Below, piece after piece: positions 52,739 through 62,154 of a DNA stretch of 64,000 bases. This DNA is from Planctomycetota bacterium (lineage in GTDB: Bacteria > Planctomycetota > Phycisphaerae > Sedimentisphaerales > Anaerobacaceae): assembly GCA_019456145.1 (NCBI GenBank), contig VRUL01000002.1, forward strand, positions 186,001 to 250,000, written 5' to 3'. Position 1 is the first letter of the stretch, and every line of letters starts with the position of its first letter. The position numbers and the translations under genes are program-made. Under the pieces are notes generated by a model. That model had not been told where the DNA came from and ran no database searches. It saw only the letters and a program-made list of their open reading frames with translations.

Positions 52739-55582
52739 CTAAGGATTGGGGGCGTCGACAAGTGCCGCCGAGGGGCAGGTAGTTGAAACGACCGGTATGG
52801 GCCGGAAGTCGGGGTGGTCTTTGTATTTTAGGTTTCTTCGGCCGAAGTAACTGCCGTAGTAGGCGGCGTTCGAGTCTACCCAGGTTACCAGTTTTATGAA
52901 TTCCGTGCGGGAGAGTTTTACGCCTTCGTGGCCCTGGCGGATGAGGTCGACGAGTTTGCTTTTGTGGGAGCCGAGTGAGTAGGGCGGCAGAGGGGCTGCT
53001 TCACCGGTTTTGGGATCGTTTTCCCGCCAGACTTTTACGAGGTTTTTCTTGAGGATCTCCTCGTATGAACGGCTGAAGAGGGTAGTGAGTTCGCCGGAGA
53101 GGTTGAGGTCGCCTTGAGTCTTTTCGGCGTTATGGCAGCTTAGGCAGTGTCTGTCGAGGATCGGCTGGACGTCGGTGGGGTAGTAGATGGCTCTGGGGGC
53201 GGTTTCGCCAGGCTGGGGTGCGAGCCGGTCGGCCGGGCGGGTCAGTGCCAGGACCTTCTTGCGGGGCGGGGCCCAGCGTCTTTGTTCATGGCAGCCTATG
53301 CAGGAGCGGGTCTCGCCGGGCCTGAGATTGATGAAGGTCCGCATCCGCTGGACCTCCATGAAGTTCTCATCGAGGGCCTGGAAGAACAGGTTTTTGTCCG
53401 CAGGGACGGTGAAATGGGCCGAGCCGTCGATATCGACGGGGACTATGCCGTGCAGGCGTTTGATGTGCAGATGTGTGTTCATGCTGACGACGGCGTGCTG
53501 CTGATAGGCCGAGTCGCCGTCCCAGAAGCGTCTGGCCTCCCAGGGTCTGGCGAGGGTCTCAAGGACGCGGAGATACTTGATCGTGCCGCGGGGTACGGAT
53601 TCGATGCCTTTGTAGACATCGGCCATGACGATTGTCGCGCTGCTGTTGGGCGGTGACAGTAGCGATGGGATACAGGGCGGGCGTTTACGCCGCTGCAGGA
53701 GGATGGGGTGCCAGCAGGAGATTTCGTCGTCCTGATAGATGAGCACGCGGTTGCCGAATTCGTCGAGAAGATAGATTCCGTATGCGGAAGAGTCGTTGTA
53801 TGGGCGGTCGGGATTGCAGCTTACGAGGAAGAACTTCTCGTCGAGGGGGTGGGCGTCGGTGTAGAGGGGGCCGACGTTGTCTCTGATCCATCGGCCTTTT
53901 CTTTTGTGGAAGAATCCGTACTCGGTGCGGATGTCGATGTCGGGCGTGATGTAGGTCATTGGCTGCCGAGTGCGGATGGGGTAGTTGATGTCGAGGCGGA
54001 TTACGGTACCGACGCCGGCGGGCATGTGTGGGGTGCCGATGACCACGAAGAGGTTGTTCGTGCCCGGAACGGCTCGACCGTGGAGCATCGTATCGGGGAA
54101 GGTTATGTCGTTGCCGAATATCTCAACCGAGCCGGTGCCGTCGGGTCTCATCGCCCAGAGGCATTTGACGACGACGTCGGCCTTGTCGACGTATTCCCAG
54201 CGTGTGTAGAGGATGCGGCCGTCGTTCATTACGCTTGGTGATGTTTCGCTGACCGGGCTTTGGGAGAGTACCTGAATGTCGGAGCCGTCGCCGTTGGCGC
54301 GGTACAGGGTGGTTGTCGTAAGGATGTCGGGGCCGTCACAGAGGATCCCGCGCTGGCAGCGTGTGGAGATGAAGCAAATACCGCCGTTGGGCAGGAAGCA
54401 GGGGTGCATGTCGTCGGTGTGGTGCTGATACCTTTCGCCGGTTCCACCGAGGAAGGAGTTGTCGTACTTCTCTATGCGCTGAGCTTCATCCGCAGGTGGG
54501 AAGGTAAGTTGTCGCAGAGCTTTGCCGTCAATGCCCACCTCATAGATGCGGAAGCCCTCACCGATTTTCCTTTTCCAATCGAAGATTACGCGTTGTGCGT
54601 CGAAGTCCAGATCGAATCGGCCGAAGATACCTTTGGCCATCGCAGGGGCAAGTTCGCGAACTCGGCCCGTCCTGAGGTCAAGTTGGCAGATATTGCCGCC
54701 GAAATCGTGACAGCCGTCGATGAAGTCGGTGTAGTAGTGGCTCGATTGGTATGTGTATCGCTTGATGAACAGCAGTTTGCCGCAGTTCAGCAGGGGATTG
54801 TCCTGGACGAGGGCTTCGTGTTGCAGTCGCTCAATGCGATTTTTCAGCTCAAGGACGGCTATCTCGTCTTCAGAGTCTTTCAGTGCTTGGGCGATGGCCT
54901 CGATCTGCTGAAGATGCTGGTCTGCGCATGAATATTCGTCGCCGAATTTGTGGCTCAGGTACTGGACTGCGCGACGTAGAGATTCGATGCTTGTCCCCAT
55001 GTGTGATTCGACTGGCAGGCCTGTCTGAGTTGGAAAGCCGGTTCCTGTGGGTGGTTTTCTGCTCGGGGAGATGTGGAGAATCTTGAGGTGCGGCATGAAA
55101 CCTTCGGTGGTTATGCGTGTAGTGTTTCGGCCTTTGTGTAGTTTGAAGGGGCCATATGTCGCCCAGACCAGATCGCTCGGCATGAATCCGCCGGTAACGC
55201 TGCCGAGCACTTCACCGGATACGGCGGCAGCGTTTACCTTCATGCGACAGGATCGATTTTCGCCCGAGCAGTACAGGAAATGGATGTAGAACGAGCCGCC
55301 CTGTACGTCGAAGGCCCATTCCATGAAGCCGCCTCGGCCTACGCATAGCGTCAGGTCAGCGAATTGGGGATACTCGGGCGAGATGTTCTGCGAGCAGGCC
55401 GAAAGTTGCTTTGCCGGTATTGTGACCTCGTCGGCGACGGCTCCGACAGTCAAGAGGATCGTAAGTATCAGGATTGCGGCTGATTTGAGTTTTTCGGCTG
55501 AATGAACGATGCCGGGCCTCAAACATCCACAGAACTTACAACACGAACATTGTATCAGTTGACATTTCCCATTTACTTTCAC
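52739..55582 (-). CDS. Secreted dihaem hydrazine-synthase-alpha-like propeller protein
   Basis: Up to 947 residues. The GTG at 55582 has no clear site; a TTG 20 codons later (MRPGIVHSAEKLK...) would put the signal peptide (SAAILILTILLTVGAVADE) nearer the start. An N-terminal beta sandwich (CBM-like) and a helical hairpin lead to a beta-propeller (FLPNGGICFISTRCQRGILC, DGRILYTRWEYVDK) and the middle domain. CIGCH (about residue 760) and CLSCH (about 812, in a HCLSCHNAEKTQGDLNLSG segment) bind two haems. This is the HZS-alpha-like family of many non-anammox Planctomycetes, so hydrazine synthesis should not be inferred. Probably an extracytoplasmic redox enzyme. Confidence 0.8.
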   Translation of the reverse strand: MKVNGKCQLIQCSCCKFCGCLRPGIVHSAEKLKSAAILILTILLTVGAVADEVTIPAKQLSACSQNISPEYPQFADLTLCVGRGGFMEWAFDVQGGSFYIHFLYCSGENRSCRMKVNAAAVSGEVLGSVTGGFMPSDLVWATYGPFKLHKGRNTTRITTEGFMPHLKILHISPSRKPPTGTGFPTQTGLPVESHMGTSIESLRRAVQYLSHKFGDEYSCADQHLQQIEAIAQALKDSEDEIAVLELKNRIERLQHEALVQDNPLLNCGKLLFIKRYTYQSSHYYTDFIDGCHDFGGNICQLDLRTGRVRELAPAMAKGIFGRFDLDFDAQRVIFDWKRKIGEGFRIYEVGIDGKALRQLTFPPADEAQRIEKYDNSFLGGTGERYQHHTDDMHPCFLPNGGICFISTRCQRGILCDGPDILTTTTLYRANGDGSDIQVLSQSPVSETSPSVMNDGRILYTRWEYVDKADVVVKCLWAMRPDGTGSVEIFGNDITFPDTMLHGRAVPGTNNLFVVIGTPHMPAGVGTVIRLDINYPIRTRQPMTYITPDIDIRTEYGFFHKRKGRWIRDNVGPLYTDAHPLDEKFFLVSCNPDRPYNDSSAYGIYLLDEFGNRVLIYQDDEISCWHPILLQRRKRPPCIPSLLSPPNSSATIVMADVYKGIESVPRGTIKYLRVLETLARPWEARRFWDGDSAYQQHAVVSMNTHLHIKRLHGIVPVDIDGSAHFTVPADKNLFFQALDENFMEVQRMRTFINLRPGETRSCIGCHEQRRWAPPRKKVLALTRPADRLAPQPGETAPRAIYYPTDVQPILDRHCLSCHNAEKTQGDLNLSGELTTLFSRSYEEILKKNLVKVWRENDPKTGEAAPLPPYSLGSHKSKLVDLIRQGHEGVKLSRTEFIKLVTWVDSNAAYYGSYFGRRNLKYKDHPDFRPIPVVSTTCPSAALVDAPNP

Positions 55583-55963
55583 AAACGTTACTCCTACACG
55601 CTGTTACACGCTATTTTACCTGAATGATATCCTCCATGTCAATGCCCTTTGTGGTTCACAGGGATCAGAATCGGCGAATCGGCCATGAATCGAACATTTT
55701 GGTACTTTCTCGATGTAACTGAGCTCGGATTTCTCATTACCTGCCCTGATTTCCCCAACACAGCCGGTCATCCTGGAGTTACGCAGTTAATTCATCTGGC
55801 GGACTTGGTTAAATCGAAGTAAAATACGGATCAGGGACTGAGGACGGATGAAGAGTATGAATATTATTAATCGGTTGGGAATAGAAGCAAAAGCAGTAGA
55901 GAGACAAAGCCAAAGAAGTAATTGATCCGTATTCTTGTATCTACTTGAAGGAGAAAGATTTTT
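55583..55963. other. Intergenic region between divergent genes
   Basis: No gene is supported. It must hold the promoters of both the leftward dihaem gene and the rightward HAD gene. A good ribosome site (AAGGAG) for the latter stands at its right edge. No palindrome or repeat of note was found. Confidence 0.4.
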
Positions 55964-56848
55964 ATGCGTTCCAAAAAAGATACGTTTATGCATAACGTAA
56001 TTGCAATTGTATATGATTTCGACGGCACTTTGACTCCTCAACCAATGCAGGAATATACAATCCTGCCGGAAATCGGCATAACAAAGGGCAGGCAGTTTTG
56101 GAAGGCGGTAGAGAAGGAAGCGTTTAAGACAGGTGGTGAGGATATAGTTACTTATATGCGCCTGATGATTGAGATGTCCAATCGCAAACGCTTTCCTGTT
56201 ACGACCAAAGTATTGAAATCACTTGCAAAAAATATCAATTACTACCCCGGAGTAAAGACATTTTTCAAGAGGATAAGTGATTATGTTGAAACTCAATTCG
56301 ATGATATAAATGTTGTGCTGCGTCATTACATAATTTCCGCCGGTTTGAAAGAAATAATATCAGGAGCAAGTATAGCTAAGTATTTTTACAGGATTTTTGC
56401 ATCGGAATATTATTACAATGAATACGGCCAGGCTGTTTTCCCCAAAGTCATAGTCAACGATACTTTGAAAACACAGTTTATCTTTAGAATTAATAAAGGA
56501 AAAGAATCTCTGCACGAGAACATCAACTTGTATATGCCTGCAGAACAACGGCCCATTCCTTTTCAAAACATTTTATACATAGGCGATGGATTAACAGATG
56601 TTCCATGTATGACTGTTATCAGAAAAAATGGCGGGTACGCTATAGCCGTATTTAAACCGGGCGATTCTAAAGGCCTGAAAACCTGCAAAAAGCTGCTCAG
56701 AGCCGAAAGAGTGAATTTCATTGCCGGGGCGGATTATACAAACCAAAAAGAGCTTGATAGATTAGTCAAATTATTACTAAATAATATTGTCGAAGGAATT
56801 CGCTACAATAAAGAGACCTTCAATCAATCAAAGAAATACTTTTCCTGA
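55964..56848 (+). CDS. HAD-superfamily phosphatase-like protein
   Basis: The product has 294 residues. Motif I YDFDGTLTP with Asp18 as nucleophile and Asp20 as acid/base, a helical cap (about 35-130), motif II in HYIISAGLKEII, a Lys in the following helix, and motif III LYIGDGLTDVPCM with GDGxTD. It is probably a cytosolic phosphohydrolase of unknown substrate. A second Met (codon 9) is where a copied fragment at 22967 begins. AAGGAGAAAG precedes the ATG. Confidence 0.85.
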   Translation: MRSKKDTFMHNVIAIVYDFDGTLTPQPMQEYTILPEIGITKGRQFWKAVEKEAFKTGGEDIVTYMRLMIEMSNRKRFPVTTKVLKSLAKNINYYPGVKTFFKRISDYVETQFDDINVVLRHYIISAGLKEIISGASIAKYFYRIFASEYYYNEYGQAVFPKVIVNDTLKTQFIFRINKGKESLHENINLYMPAEQRPIPFQNILYIGDGLTDVPCMTVIRKNGGYAIAVFKPGDSKGLKTCKKLLRAERVNFIAGADYTNQKELDRLVKLLLNNIVEGIRYNKETFNQSKKYFS

Positions 56849-57000
56849 GAGAAAAAGTGTCGGGAAAAACTCCAGACGGCGGCTTCGTATATAGTGGCCC
56901 GTGCCCCTTGATCCCAGCGATGTGCGACGAGTATCGAGTATCAGGCATCGACTACCACGCATCCTGATTGCCTAATCTGAAATTCTAACACACCCACTCA

Positions 57001-57909
57001 CTACTGCTCCATACTGACGACTTTTTCGGCCATCATAGACCTTAGCGACCCGCCTTTGAGCCTGACGACAAGGCGTTGCTCCGACTCGTCAATAATGCTG
57101 CCCTTTATCTTACTGCCGTCTGTTAGTTTCAACTCTGTCAATTCCTGCCGCTCCTGCCCGGCCGTATCGGCAAACTCCAGGGCAAGAAGTTCTGTTACGC
57201 CATCGATCACTTCCATCAAACTGTCACGCAATGCGACTTCGTCTTTCTGCCATTGCTCGACTGCATCGTTGCCGTGGCCGAACTCTTTATATTCTCCGCC
57301 AGCCTGGCCTTCGAAGCTCAGCTTGTTTTTCCATAAGACCTTATTGCCCGCCACCCGAACCAGCTCGCCCTCAATTTGGGCTACGCTTCGTGCTTCGCTT
57401 TTGAAAAGACCGCACGAAATCTTCAGACGCAGAACATACTCATGGTCCCTCTTTTTAGGCAAAAGCTCCAAAATATTAAAATTCCGGAAATTCGACCAGA
57501 CAAGTATGCCATCGTTTTCATGTACAATCTTTATCTGTTCGACCCTCAAGCCATTTTCTTCGACCGCTTCTTTGAGATTATCCTGGAATCTTTCGCAGAA
57601 ATAGTCCACCTTCAGCGCCGGCTTTAACTTCTTCCGATAAAGCTTATTATTTCTCTCATTGACAACCTGTGCCACACTGTAAGTGATTGGGCCCGGACCG
57701 CCAACCCACCAGAAGATAAAATCCCCCGACTCCGAGACTTTAACAATCGGCTCTTTAACGACGTTACAATGAACAACCAACCCGGCGCCCGGCTTGAGCT
57801 GCTCACGGTCAAGGATTTTAGCCTGGTAACTACATCCACAAAGGCCCGATATCAGTACTATACAGGCCAAAAACCGAATTTTATACTGATAGCTATCTGT
57901 CCTGTTCAT
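57001..57909 (-). CDS. Lipoprotein of unknown function
   Basis: The product has 302 residues. Signal with lipobox SGLCGC (about 22-27). The mature part mixes strands and helices: a FIFWWVGGPGPITYSV segment, YVLRLKISCGLF, and a C-terminal beta unit (LKLTDGSKIKGSIIDESEQRLVVRL) that resembles an Sm-like or DUF6-type barrel strand set. No catalytic motif. It would face the periplasm. No close neighbours on its strand, so single-gene transcription is likely. Confidence 0.65.
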   Translation of the reverse strand: MNRTDSYQYKIRFLACIVLISGLCGCSYQAKILDREQLKPGAGLVVHCNVVKEPIVKVSESGDFIFWWVGGPGPITYSVAQVVNERNNKLYRKKLKPALKVDYFCERFQDNLKEAVEENGLRVEQIKIVHENDGILVWSNFRNFNILELLPKKRDHEYVLRLKISCGLFKSEARSVAQIEGELVRVAGNKVLWKNKLSFEGQAGGEYKEFGHGNDAVEQWQKDEVALRDSLMEVIDGVTELLALEFADTAGQERQELTELKLTDGSKIKGSIIDESEQRLVVRLKGGSLRSMMAEKVVSMEQ

Positions 57910-58105
57910 GACTTAATCCATCCCCATTAACTACTTCTATAATCCCCATTTAGGGCAAAAACATACCCACAAAGTATACCTCAATAATCTTATCGCCCTG
58001 ATAAAGCCGCAGCTTAACAAAGAACTCATAAAACACGCCAACTAAACCCCGGGAATTCAGTATCCCAGCCCCCCTACTGCTCGGCTGAAGTGCGAAAAAG
58101 AGCCG

Positions 58106-58310
58106 ACTTTTAGCGTTTCCTTCTCACCATCACCACTCCCAGACGTTACCCGACATATCATATAAGCCGTAGCCATTGGACGCGAAACTGCCGACCACAG
58201 AGGTATACGGATAAATCCCGTCATTCCAGGTAAGATGATGACTTCGAGTCGGACTGATGGCCACGGGTGCGTTGGATAATAGGAGCCTGACAAAATAATC
58301 CCTCTTATTG
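58106..58310 (-). pseudogene. Fragment of a formylglycine-generating-enzyme (SUMF1) gene
   Basis: Leftward frame ending at a TGA at 58130-58132. It reads SNAPVAISPTRSHHLTWNDG, then YPYTSVVGSFASNGYGLYDM, then SGNVWEW and stop. 'TWNDG.YPYTS.VGSFA.NGYGLYDM.GNVWEW' is the core of FGE-sulfatase/SUMF1 proteins, whose usual continuation (C.DWY..., GG.W, GFR) is missing. After the stop the DNA reads, in another frame, VMVRRKR-stop, like the end of a PEP-CTERM protein. So the piece is the result of a deletion. A 126-codon frame over the same bases (58057-58437) is its shadow. Confidence 0.65.
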
Positions 58311-58339
58311 CATTTCCAATAATAGCGGATTGTATCGAG

Positions 58340-60031
58340 TTACTCAGGACTCGTAAAGTACTGCGAATAATATTTTTGTGCGTTGGGTTTTTGACGAAGA
58401 TCAATCCCTCGGTTCGAACCGTTGAGATAGGGGTCATTGCATATCCTTTTGGTGATATTTTCCACAGATTTATACTGTGAAAGCATCAATGCCTCGTATT
58501 CTTCTGCACAGAAAACAAATTTGTAAACTATATCTGCCCTGTCTTTAAGAGAACATATATTGACATATTGACCTGATACATAATGGTATTGTTTTACCCC
58601 CGCTGCACAGACAGCAAGACAAATTAAGGGATACACAAGATACCTCAAGTGCTTCCATGGAAATGAACGATTTTGATTAATTCGGTCGTATTGAACTACT
58701 AATACCATGATAGCACCAATGAAGAAGACATCAGAATAAATCAGATAGAAGAACATATAATATCTTAATGAGCTAATCAGGCACATAATAAAGCCAAACA
58801 GAAGTGCAGTTATTGCTAACGGTTCAGGAAATCTCCTGCTGAGGCTTATAACCAGAATTACAAGGGCAATCAACAAAATAAAATGGTATGAAGTTGTCAT
58901 ATAGTAATTACAAAATTTCTTAAAGTCTGAATATACAGCAGGTAAGCCGTCTTTAGCTCGTGAGCTAAAAGTTTGAGTTGTTTCAAATGGGTCAAAAACT
59001 TTTTTGTAGGTCATGACTTTCCAGTAACGACCGCGATTATCGGTATCACGGTTGAAATTCAAACAGTAAAATGAAACATGAAAGGCCAACAGAAAACCTA
59101 TAAGCAAAAATCTGGTTTTCGTTATAGCAGCCAACGTTGTGTTATTTTGAAGTTTTGGTTGGCGTGCAATAATTTCTCCTGCGATGATGACCGAAAGAAA
59201 AAGCATAAACAACATAGGATATGAAAACCTGATTGCATTATATATTTCATATAAGAGAAAGGCATAAAGTGCCATACGATATAGTTTAGTTATTTGTGAG
59301 GATTGAGAGCGGGGCATCTTGTTTTTGTGAAGAATGCTAAACAATGAACAAATGATTATAAATACTACGGCAGGACTAACGTGGACTTTCGACAGAACGG
59401 CAAGACCCAGGAAAAGACCTGAGATAAACCTGCACAGATTGCTTAAAACAACATTATTCGTATTATACATATGTTCTATTGCTATAACAAGAATCGATAA
59501 CAAAATAAACAAAACAGATGCAAGCTCGCTTCTAATAATAAGGGAATGGGTGAATATTCCTCCCGAGAACAGCAGTAGAAATACACCAAGAACAAAAAAT
59601 CCATACTGACGCGTCAGTACCCAAAATATCCCTCCGAAAATTAAGCCGCATAACACGCATAAAGATATGCTTATCAATCTACTCTTGTAAAACAATTCGG
59701 GTAATAACGTTAAAGGGTCATCAGATTGCTGTAATTGGTCGAAATTGGAAACTGAGATCAGACCAACAAGATCTAAAAATTGAAGTGTATTACTATAAAT
59801 AATAAATGTTCCGTGGGAAGGGTGGTCCAAATAGCATGGCCTTTTACCCGAATTGATTCTAATGGATTCAATTAAAAGGGTCCCATCCTGGTCAGGATTA
59901 GCAAACCATATCTCGGATTTGTTTCTAAAGATGCTTGTGGCTGAAAAAATAATAATAGAAGTAAGTAGCAGGAGAGTCAGAATACATAATTTAACAGCTT
60001 TTTTTATAAATATCAATTTGAAATTGCCCAT
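58340..60031 (-). CDS. Multi-pass GT-C/PMT-like membrane protein
   Basis: The product has 563 residues from the ATG at 60031. About 11 to 12 hydrophobic segments. The first loop after helix 1 has ANPDQDGTLLIESIRINSG and CYLDHPSHGTF, placed as in the acidic first loop of GT39/PMT-type glycosyltransferases that use polyprenyl-phosphate sugars; the long C-terminal part is soluble. It may add sugars to lipids or exported proteins. Exact family uncertain. The end of the gene runs into the FGE fragment. Confidence 0.6.
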   Translation of the reverse strand: MGNFKLIFIKKAVKLCILTLLLLTSIIIFSATSIFRNKSEIWFANPDQDGTLLIESIRINSGKRPCYLDHPSHGTFIIYSNTLQFLDLVGLISVSNFDQLQQSDDPLTLLPELFYKSRLISISLCVLCGLIFGGIFWVLTRQYGFFVLGVFLLLFSGGIFTHSLIIRSELASVLFILLSILVIAIEHMYNTNNVVLSNLCRFISGLFLGLAVLSKVHVSPAVVFIIICSLFSILHKNKMPRSQSSQITKLYRMALYAFLLYEIYNAIRFSYPMLFMLFLSVIIAGEIIARQPKLQNNTTLAAITKTRFLLIGFLLAFHVSFYCLNFNRDTDNRGRYWKVMTYKKVFDPFETTQTFSSRAKDGLPAVYSDFKKFCNYYMTTSYHFILLIALVILVISLSRRFPEPLAITALLFGFIMCLISSLRYYMFFYLIYSDVFFIGAIMVLVVQYDRINQNRSFPWKHLRYLVYPLICLAVCAAGVKQYHYVSGQYVNICSLKDRADIVYKFVFCAEEYEALMLSQYKSVENITKRICNDPYLNGSNRGIDLRQKPNAQKYYSQYFTSPE

Positions 60032-60174
60032 ATACACTTCACTAAAACACTCCTGTACACTTCAAGTACTACAGTACCAAAATTCCATTTCATTGTCACC
60101 AATTTCCCGGTAGATTCAGCATCTAATGTCACAAAAAACAACCTTTTCATTTGCCCCTCCTTTCTAAAAAAGAT

Positions 60175-60219
60175 TTACTGTTTCCTTCTCACCAGCACCG
60201 CACCAGACCGGGTAACTTC
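60175..60219 (-). pseudogene. Possible PEP-CTERM tail remnant
   Basis: Leftward frame ...EVTRSGAVLVRRKQ-stop. 'GAVLVRRK' resembles the arginine-rich last residues of PEP-CTERM sorting signals, and its last 20 bases nearly match those after the FGE fragment at 58106 (GGTGAGAAGGAAAC). Too short to be sure. Confidence 0.35.
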
Positions 60220-60240
60220 AATGGCTACATAACAAGTTAA

Positions 60241-60397
60241 GAGTCTCTAACAAAATGAATCGTTGTACCGAAAGCGAGCGTTTTTTCGTCCTGCAAGGAA
60301 GGTGAAACAGGCAATGCCAAAGCATTGTCGATGCAGCCTGACGCCGTCAGGACGAAAAACAAGCCGCTTGAATACAGAGTCATTTTGTTATAGGCTC
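60241..60397. mobile_element. 157-bp MITE with terminal inverted repeats and TAA duplication
   Basis: The left end GAGTCTCTAACAAAATGA (60241-60258) and the right end (60380-60397, reverse complement GAGCCTATAACAAAATGA) differ at two of 18 bases. The subterminal parts 60272-60293 and 60348-60369 also pair, and the centre contains AATGC-CAAA-GCATT, so the whole element folds into one hairpin. TAA stands on both sides (60238-60240 and 60398-60400) as a three-base target duplication. It encodes nothing. Length, ends and duplication suit a miniature element moved by an IS5-type transposase, none of which is in the window. Confidence 0.75.
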
Positions 60398-60419
60398 TAA
60401 GTATTATACAGAGAATTGC

Positions 60420-61319
60420 TCATTTGATTTGCTTGATTTCAAAAGCGTTGAGGATCGCCTTGTGACCTTCCCTTCCCCTTCTTGCCGGATCAGGGTAGTT
60501 GTTGTTACCGCCGTTGATGACGACCAAAACGTCGTTGCTGCCATCGTTCCGGAACTGGATGACCGAAGTGCTGACCTCAGCATCAGAGGTGACGCTGGTG
60601 ACCTTGACGCCTTTGACTTCCTTGAGCGATGTGACGCCCTTGCCCGTACCCAGGCCCATACTCCAACCTCGATAGCCGGACAACGCCTTGGCAGGCAGCG
60701 GCATAGCACAGATGCCGGTCATGGGCGGCATCCGTGACGTCTGATCCAAACAGTTGCGGGTGCTTTGCTTCCCTGGTTCCCAATGGTTGTGATAGCAAGT
60801 CACTTTATATTCACCGGCCGGTAGGCCGTTAATGCGCATGAGGATATCTCCGCGATTTTCTCCGCCCCAGTCAACGTTGCCGAACCAGCCATTGGCGATT
60901 GGATCACCCTTCGGCTTACCCTTGGGTCGCCCACCACCACCAAGATTGTCACGACACAAGCCGTAAACGTGAAAGCCGCCGTTTCCGCTACCACCGCAAT
61001 CAATCAAGACGTGGATGCCTGAACCGGCCAAGCCAGCCGTTTTCGGAGGCATGCCACCGCCCGAACCGTCTTCCCAGACTGCGTCGTGCATATACATATC
61101 AGCCCAGCGTGTCGCCACAAAGGGTATCCAGCCCGGCTTCATTGTACCGGGAACGGGGGTTGGATCTTTCTCACTCTTTGGCAAGGCAAGGTCCACTTTC
61201 AACGCGATCTTCCATTTGGCCCCCGGAAGGAAATCTTTGTAGGATTCGCAACCTGTCACGCCGATTATAAACAGACTCAATCCATGCAACAGAAGGATTG
61301 GCAGCAGCACTTTCCTCAT
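60420..61319 (-). CDS. Lipoprotein with Gly-rich carbohydrate-associated-looking domain
   Basis: The product has 299 residues from the ATG at 61319 (GGAG six bases ahead; a longer frame from 61373 lacks a site). MRKVLLPILLLHGLSLFIIGVTGC is a lipoprotein signal. The mature protein (WIPFVATRWADMYMHDAVWEDG, GLPAGEYKVTCYHNHWEPG, STSVIQFRNDGSNDVLVVINGG, ILNAFEI) follows the pattern of planctomycete secreted beta-sandwich proteins, where 'GLPAGEY.v..yHn' and 'lNgFel' are found in CBM-like domains. No catalytic motif. Confidence 0.7.
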   Translation of the reverse strand: MRKVLLPILLLHGLSLFIIGVTGCESYKDFLPGAKWKIALKVDLALPKSEKDPTPVPGTMKPGWIPFVATRWADMYMHDAVWEDGSGGGMPPKTAGLAGSGIHVLIDCGGSGNGGFHVYGLCRDNLGGGGRPKGKPKGDPIANGWFGNVDWGGENRGDILMRINGLPAGEYKVTCYHNHWEPGKQSTRNCLDQTSRMPPMTGICAMPLPAKALSGYRGWSMGLGTGKGVTSLKEVKGVKVTSVTSDAEVSTSVIQFRNDGSNDVLVVINGGNNNYPDPARRGREGHKAILNAFEIKQIK

Positions 61320-61395
61320 AAGAATCTCCATACTGTTTGTCTTCAGCAAAAACGAGACAAAACAACCTTTCATTTAGGACGATTTCAACTACGGG

Positions 61396-61563
61396 TGTCA
61401 TTGTACTGTTGTTTTCTTTCCTTTCAAGAACTGTTCTGCGTTTCAACTCAATTCGCTTTGCCAGGATCATCTCACGGCGCCCATGGTACACATCATCAGG
61501 GATCCCGTCCCCAATAGCCTCGTGATACCCCCGTCTGTTAAACAATTCCCCGAACGGGGTAAT
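61396..61563 (-). pseudogene. C-terminal remnant of an IS3-family transposase
   Basis: Leftward frame ELFNRRGYHEAIGDGIPDDV, YHGRREMILAKRIELKRR, TVLERKEN. 'YN.RRYHEALG..TP.DVYYGRR..IL.RR.ELKR.TL..R' is the end of IS3-type OrfB integrases after the catalytic Glu region. The D-D-E domain is missing upstream. The frame that carries it (61171-61545) otherwise has no sense. The spacer 61564-61734 shows nothing else. Confidence 0.65.
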
Positions 61564-61734
61564 CGCAGCTAAAATTAGGCATTGTACAGAGAACTACGAT
61601 AGTATGTACAAAACAGGCCGAAAGAGAACAAGTTACGAAATGCCGCCCTTGATAACGCTCCAAAAAACGGAGTGGGTATAAGCATAGGCAATAGTAGAAA
61701 CTTTCAGCAAAAACATCATCTTAGATTTCTGTTC

Positions 61735-62154
61735 TCATTTCAACGGCCAGCCCGCTGGGCAGTAGCAGAGCCATTCTTCAACAAAGACTCCCAAATCAAG
61801 CCAGTTGACCTCATTATCCAAGTCCTCGTACAGGTCAGCCGGCAGTCCGGTTCCTGTTAACCACCATTGTCCAGCGAATCTTGCAAAGTGCTCGAAGTTA
61901 ACAAAGCATAAAGGCCCGCCCGGCAAAAAGCCGCCTAACAGCTCGTAGTCTCCACCGGCCGAGTACGCAGCATCAGGCTGACCAATTGTGCTGAGAAGTT
62001 CATATGGCCCACCGCTGCTCCTGCCACCGCCGCCGTCGACAGTATACCAGCTTAGCTCATATTGGCCAAAAGACGAGGAACAAATTAATCCAAGGACCAA
62101 CAGCGTTACCAAAATCACCTGCTTGTTTAATACAGTTTGACTAAGAACCTTCAT
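61735..62154 (-). CDS. Secreted protein with dockerin-like acidic tail
   Basis: The product has 139 residues. Signal peptide (about 1-31, ending SSSFGQ), then a Gly-rich part (WYTVDGGGGRSSGGPYELLSTIGQPDA) often seen at the start of planctomycete secreted proteins. The C-terminal 50 residues (FEHFARFAGQWW...DLYEDLDNEVNWLDLGVFVEEWL) have two repeats of a dockerin-like 'D.N.....D...f...W' pattern. AAGGAGG stands ahead of the ATG, which overlaps the previous stop by one base, so it is translated with the S74 protein. Confidence 0.75.
   Translation of the reverse strand: MKVLSQTVLNKQVILVTLLVLGLICSSSFGQYELSWYTVDGGGGRSSGGPYELLSTIGQPDAAYSAGGDYELLGGFLPGGPLCFVNFEHFARFAGQWWLTGTGLPADLYEDLDNEVNWLDLGVFVEEWLCYCPAGWPLK

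Noticed and set aside
53147-54931. Long rightward frames antisense to the dihaem gene
   Set aside because: They are shadows in GC-rich coding DNA; the leftward frame has the signal peptide and both CXXCH motifs.
52739-55582. Hydrazine synthase and anammox metabolism
   Set aside because: The protein is only a member of the wider HZS-alpha-like family; no beta or gamma subunit gene or other anammox gene is in view.
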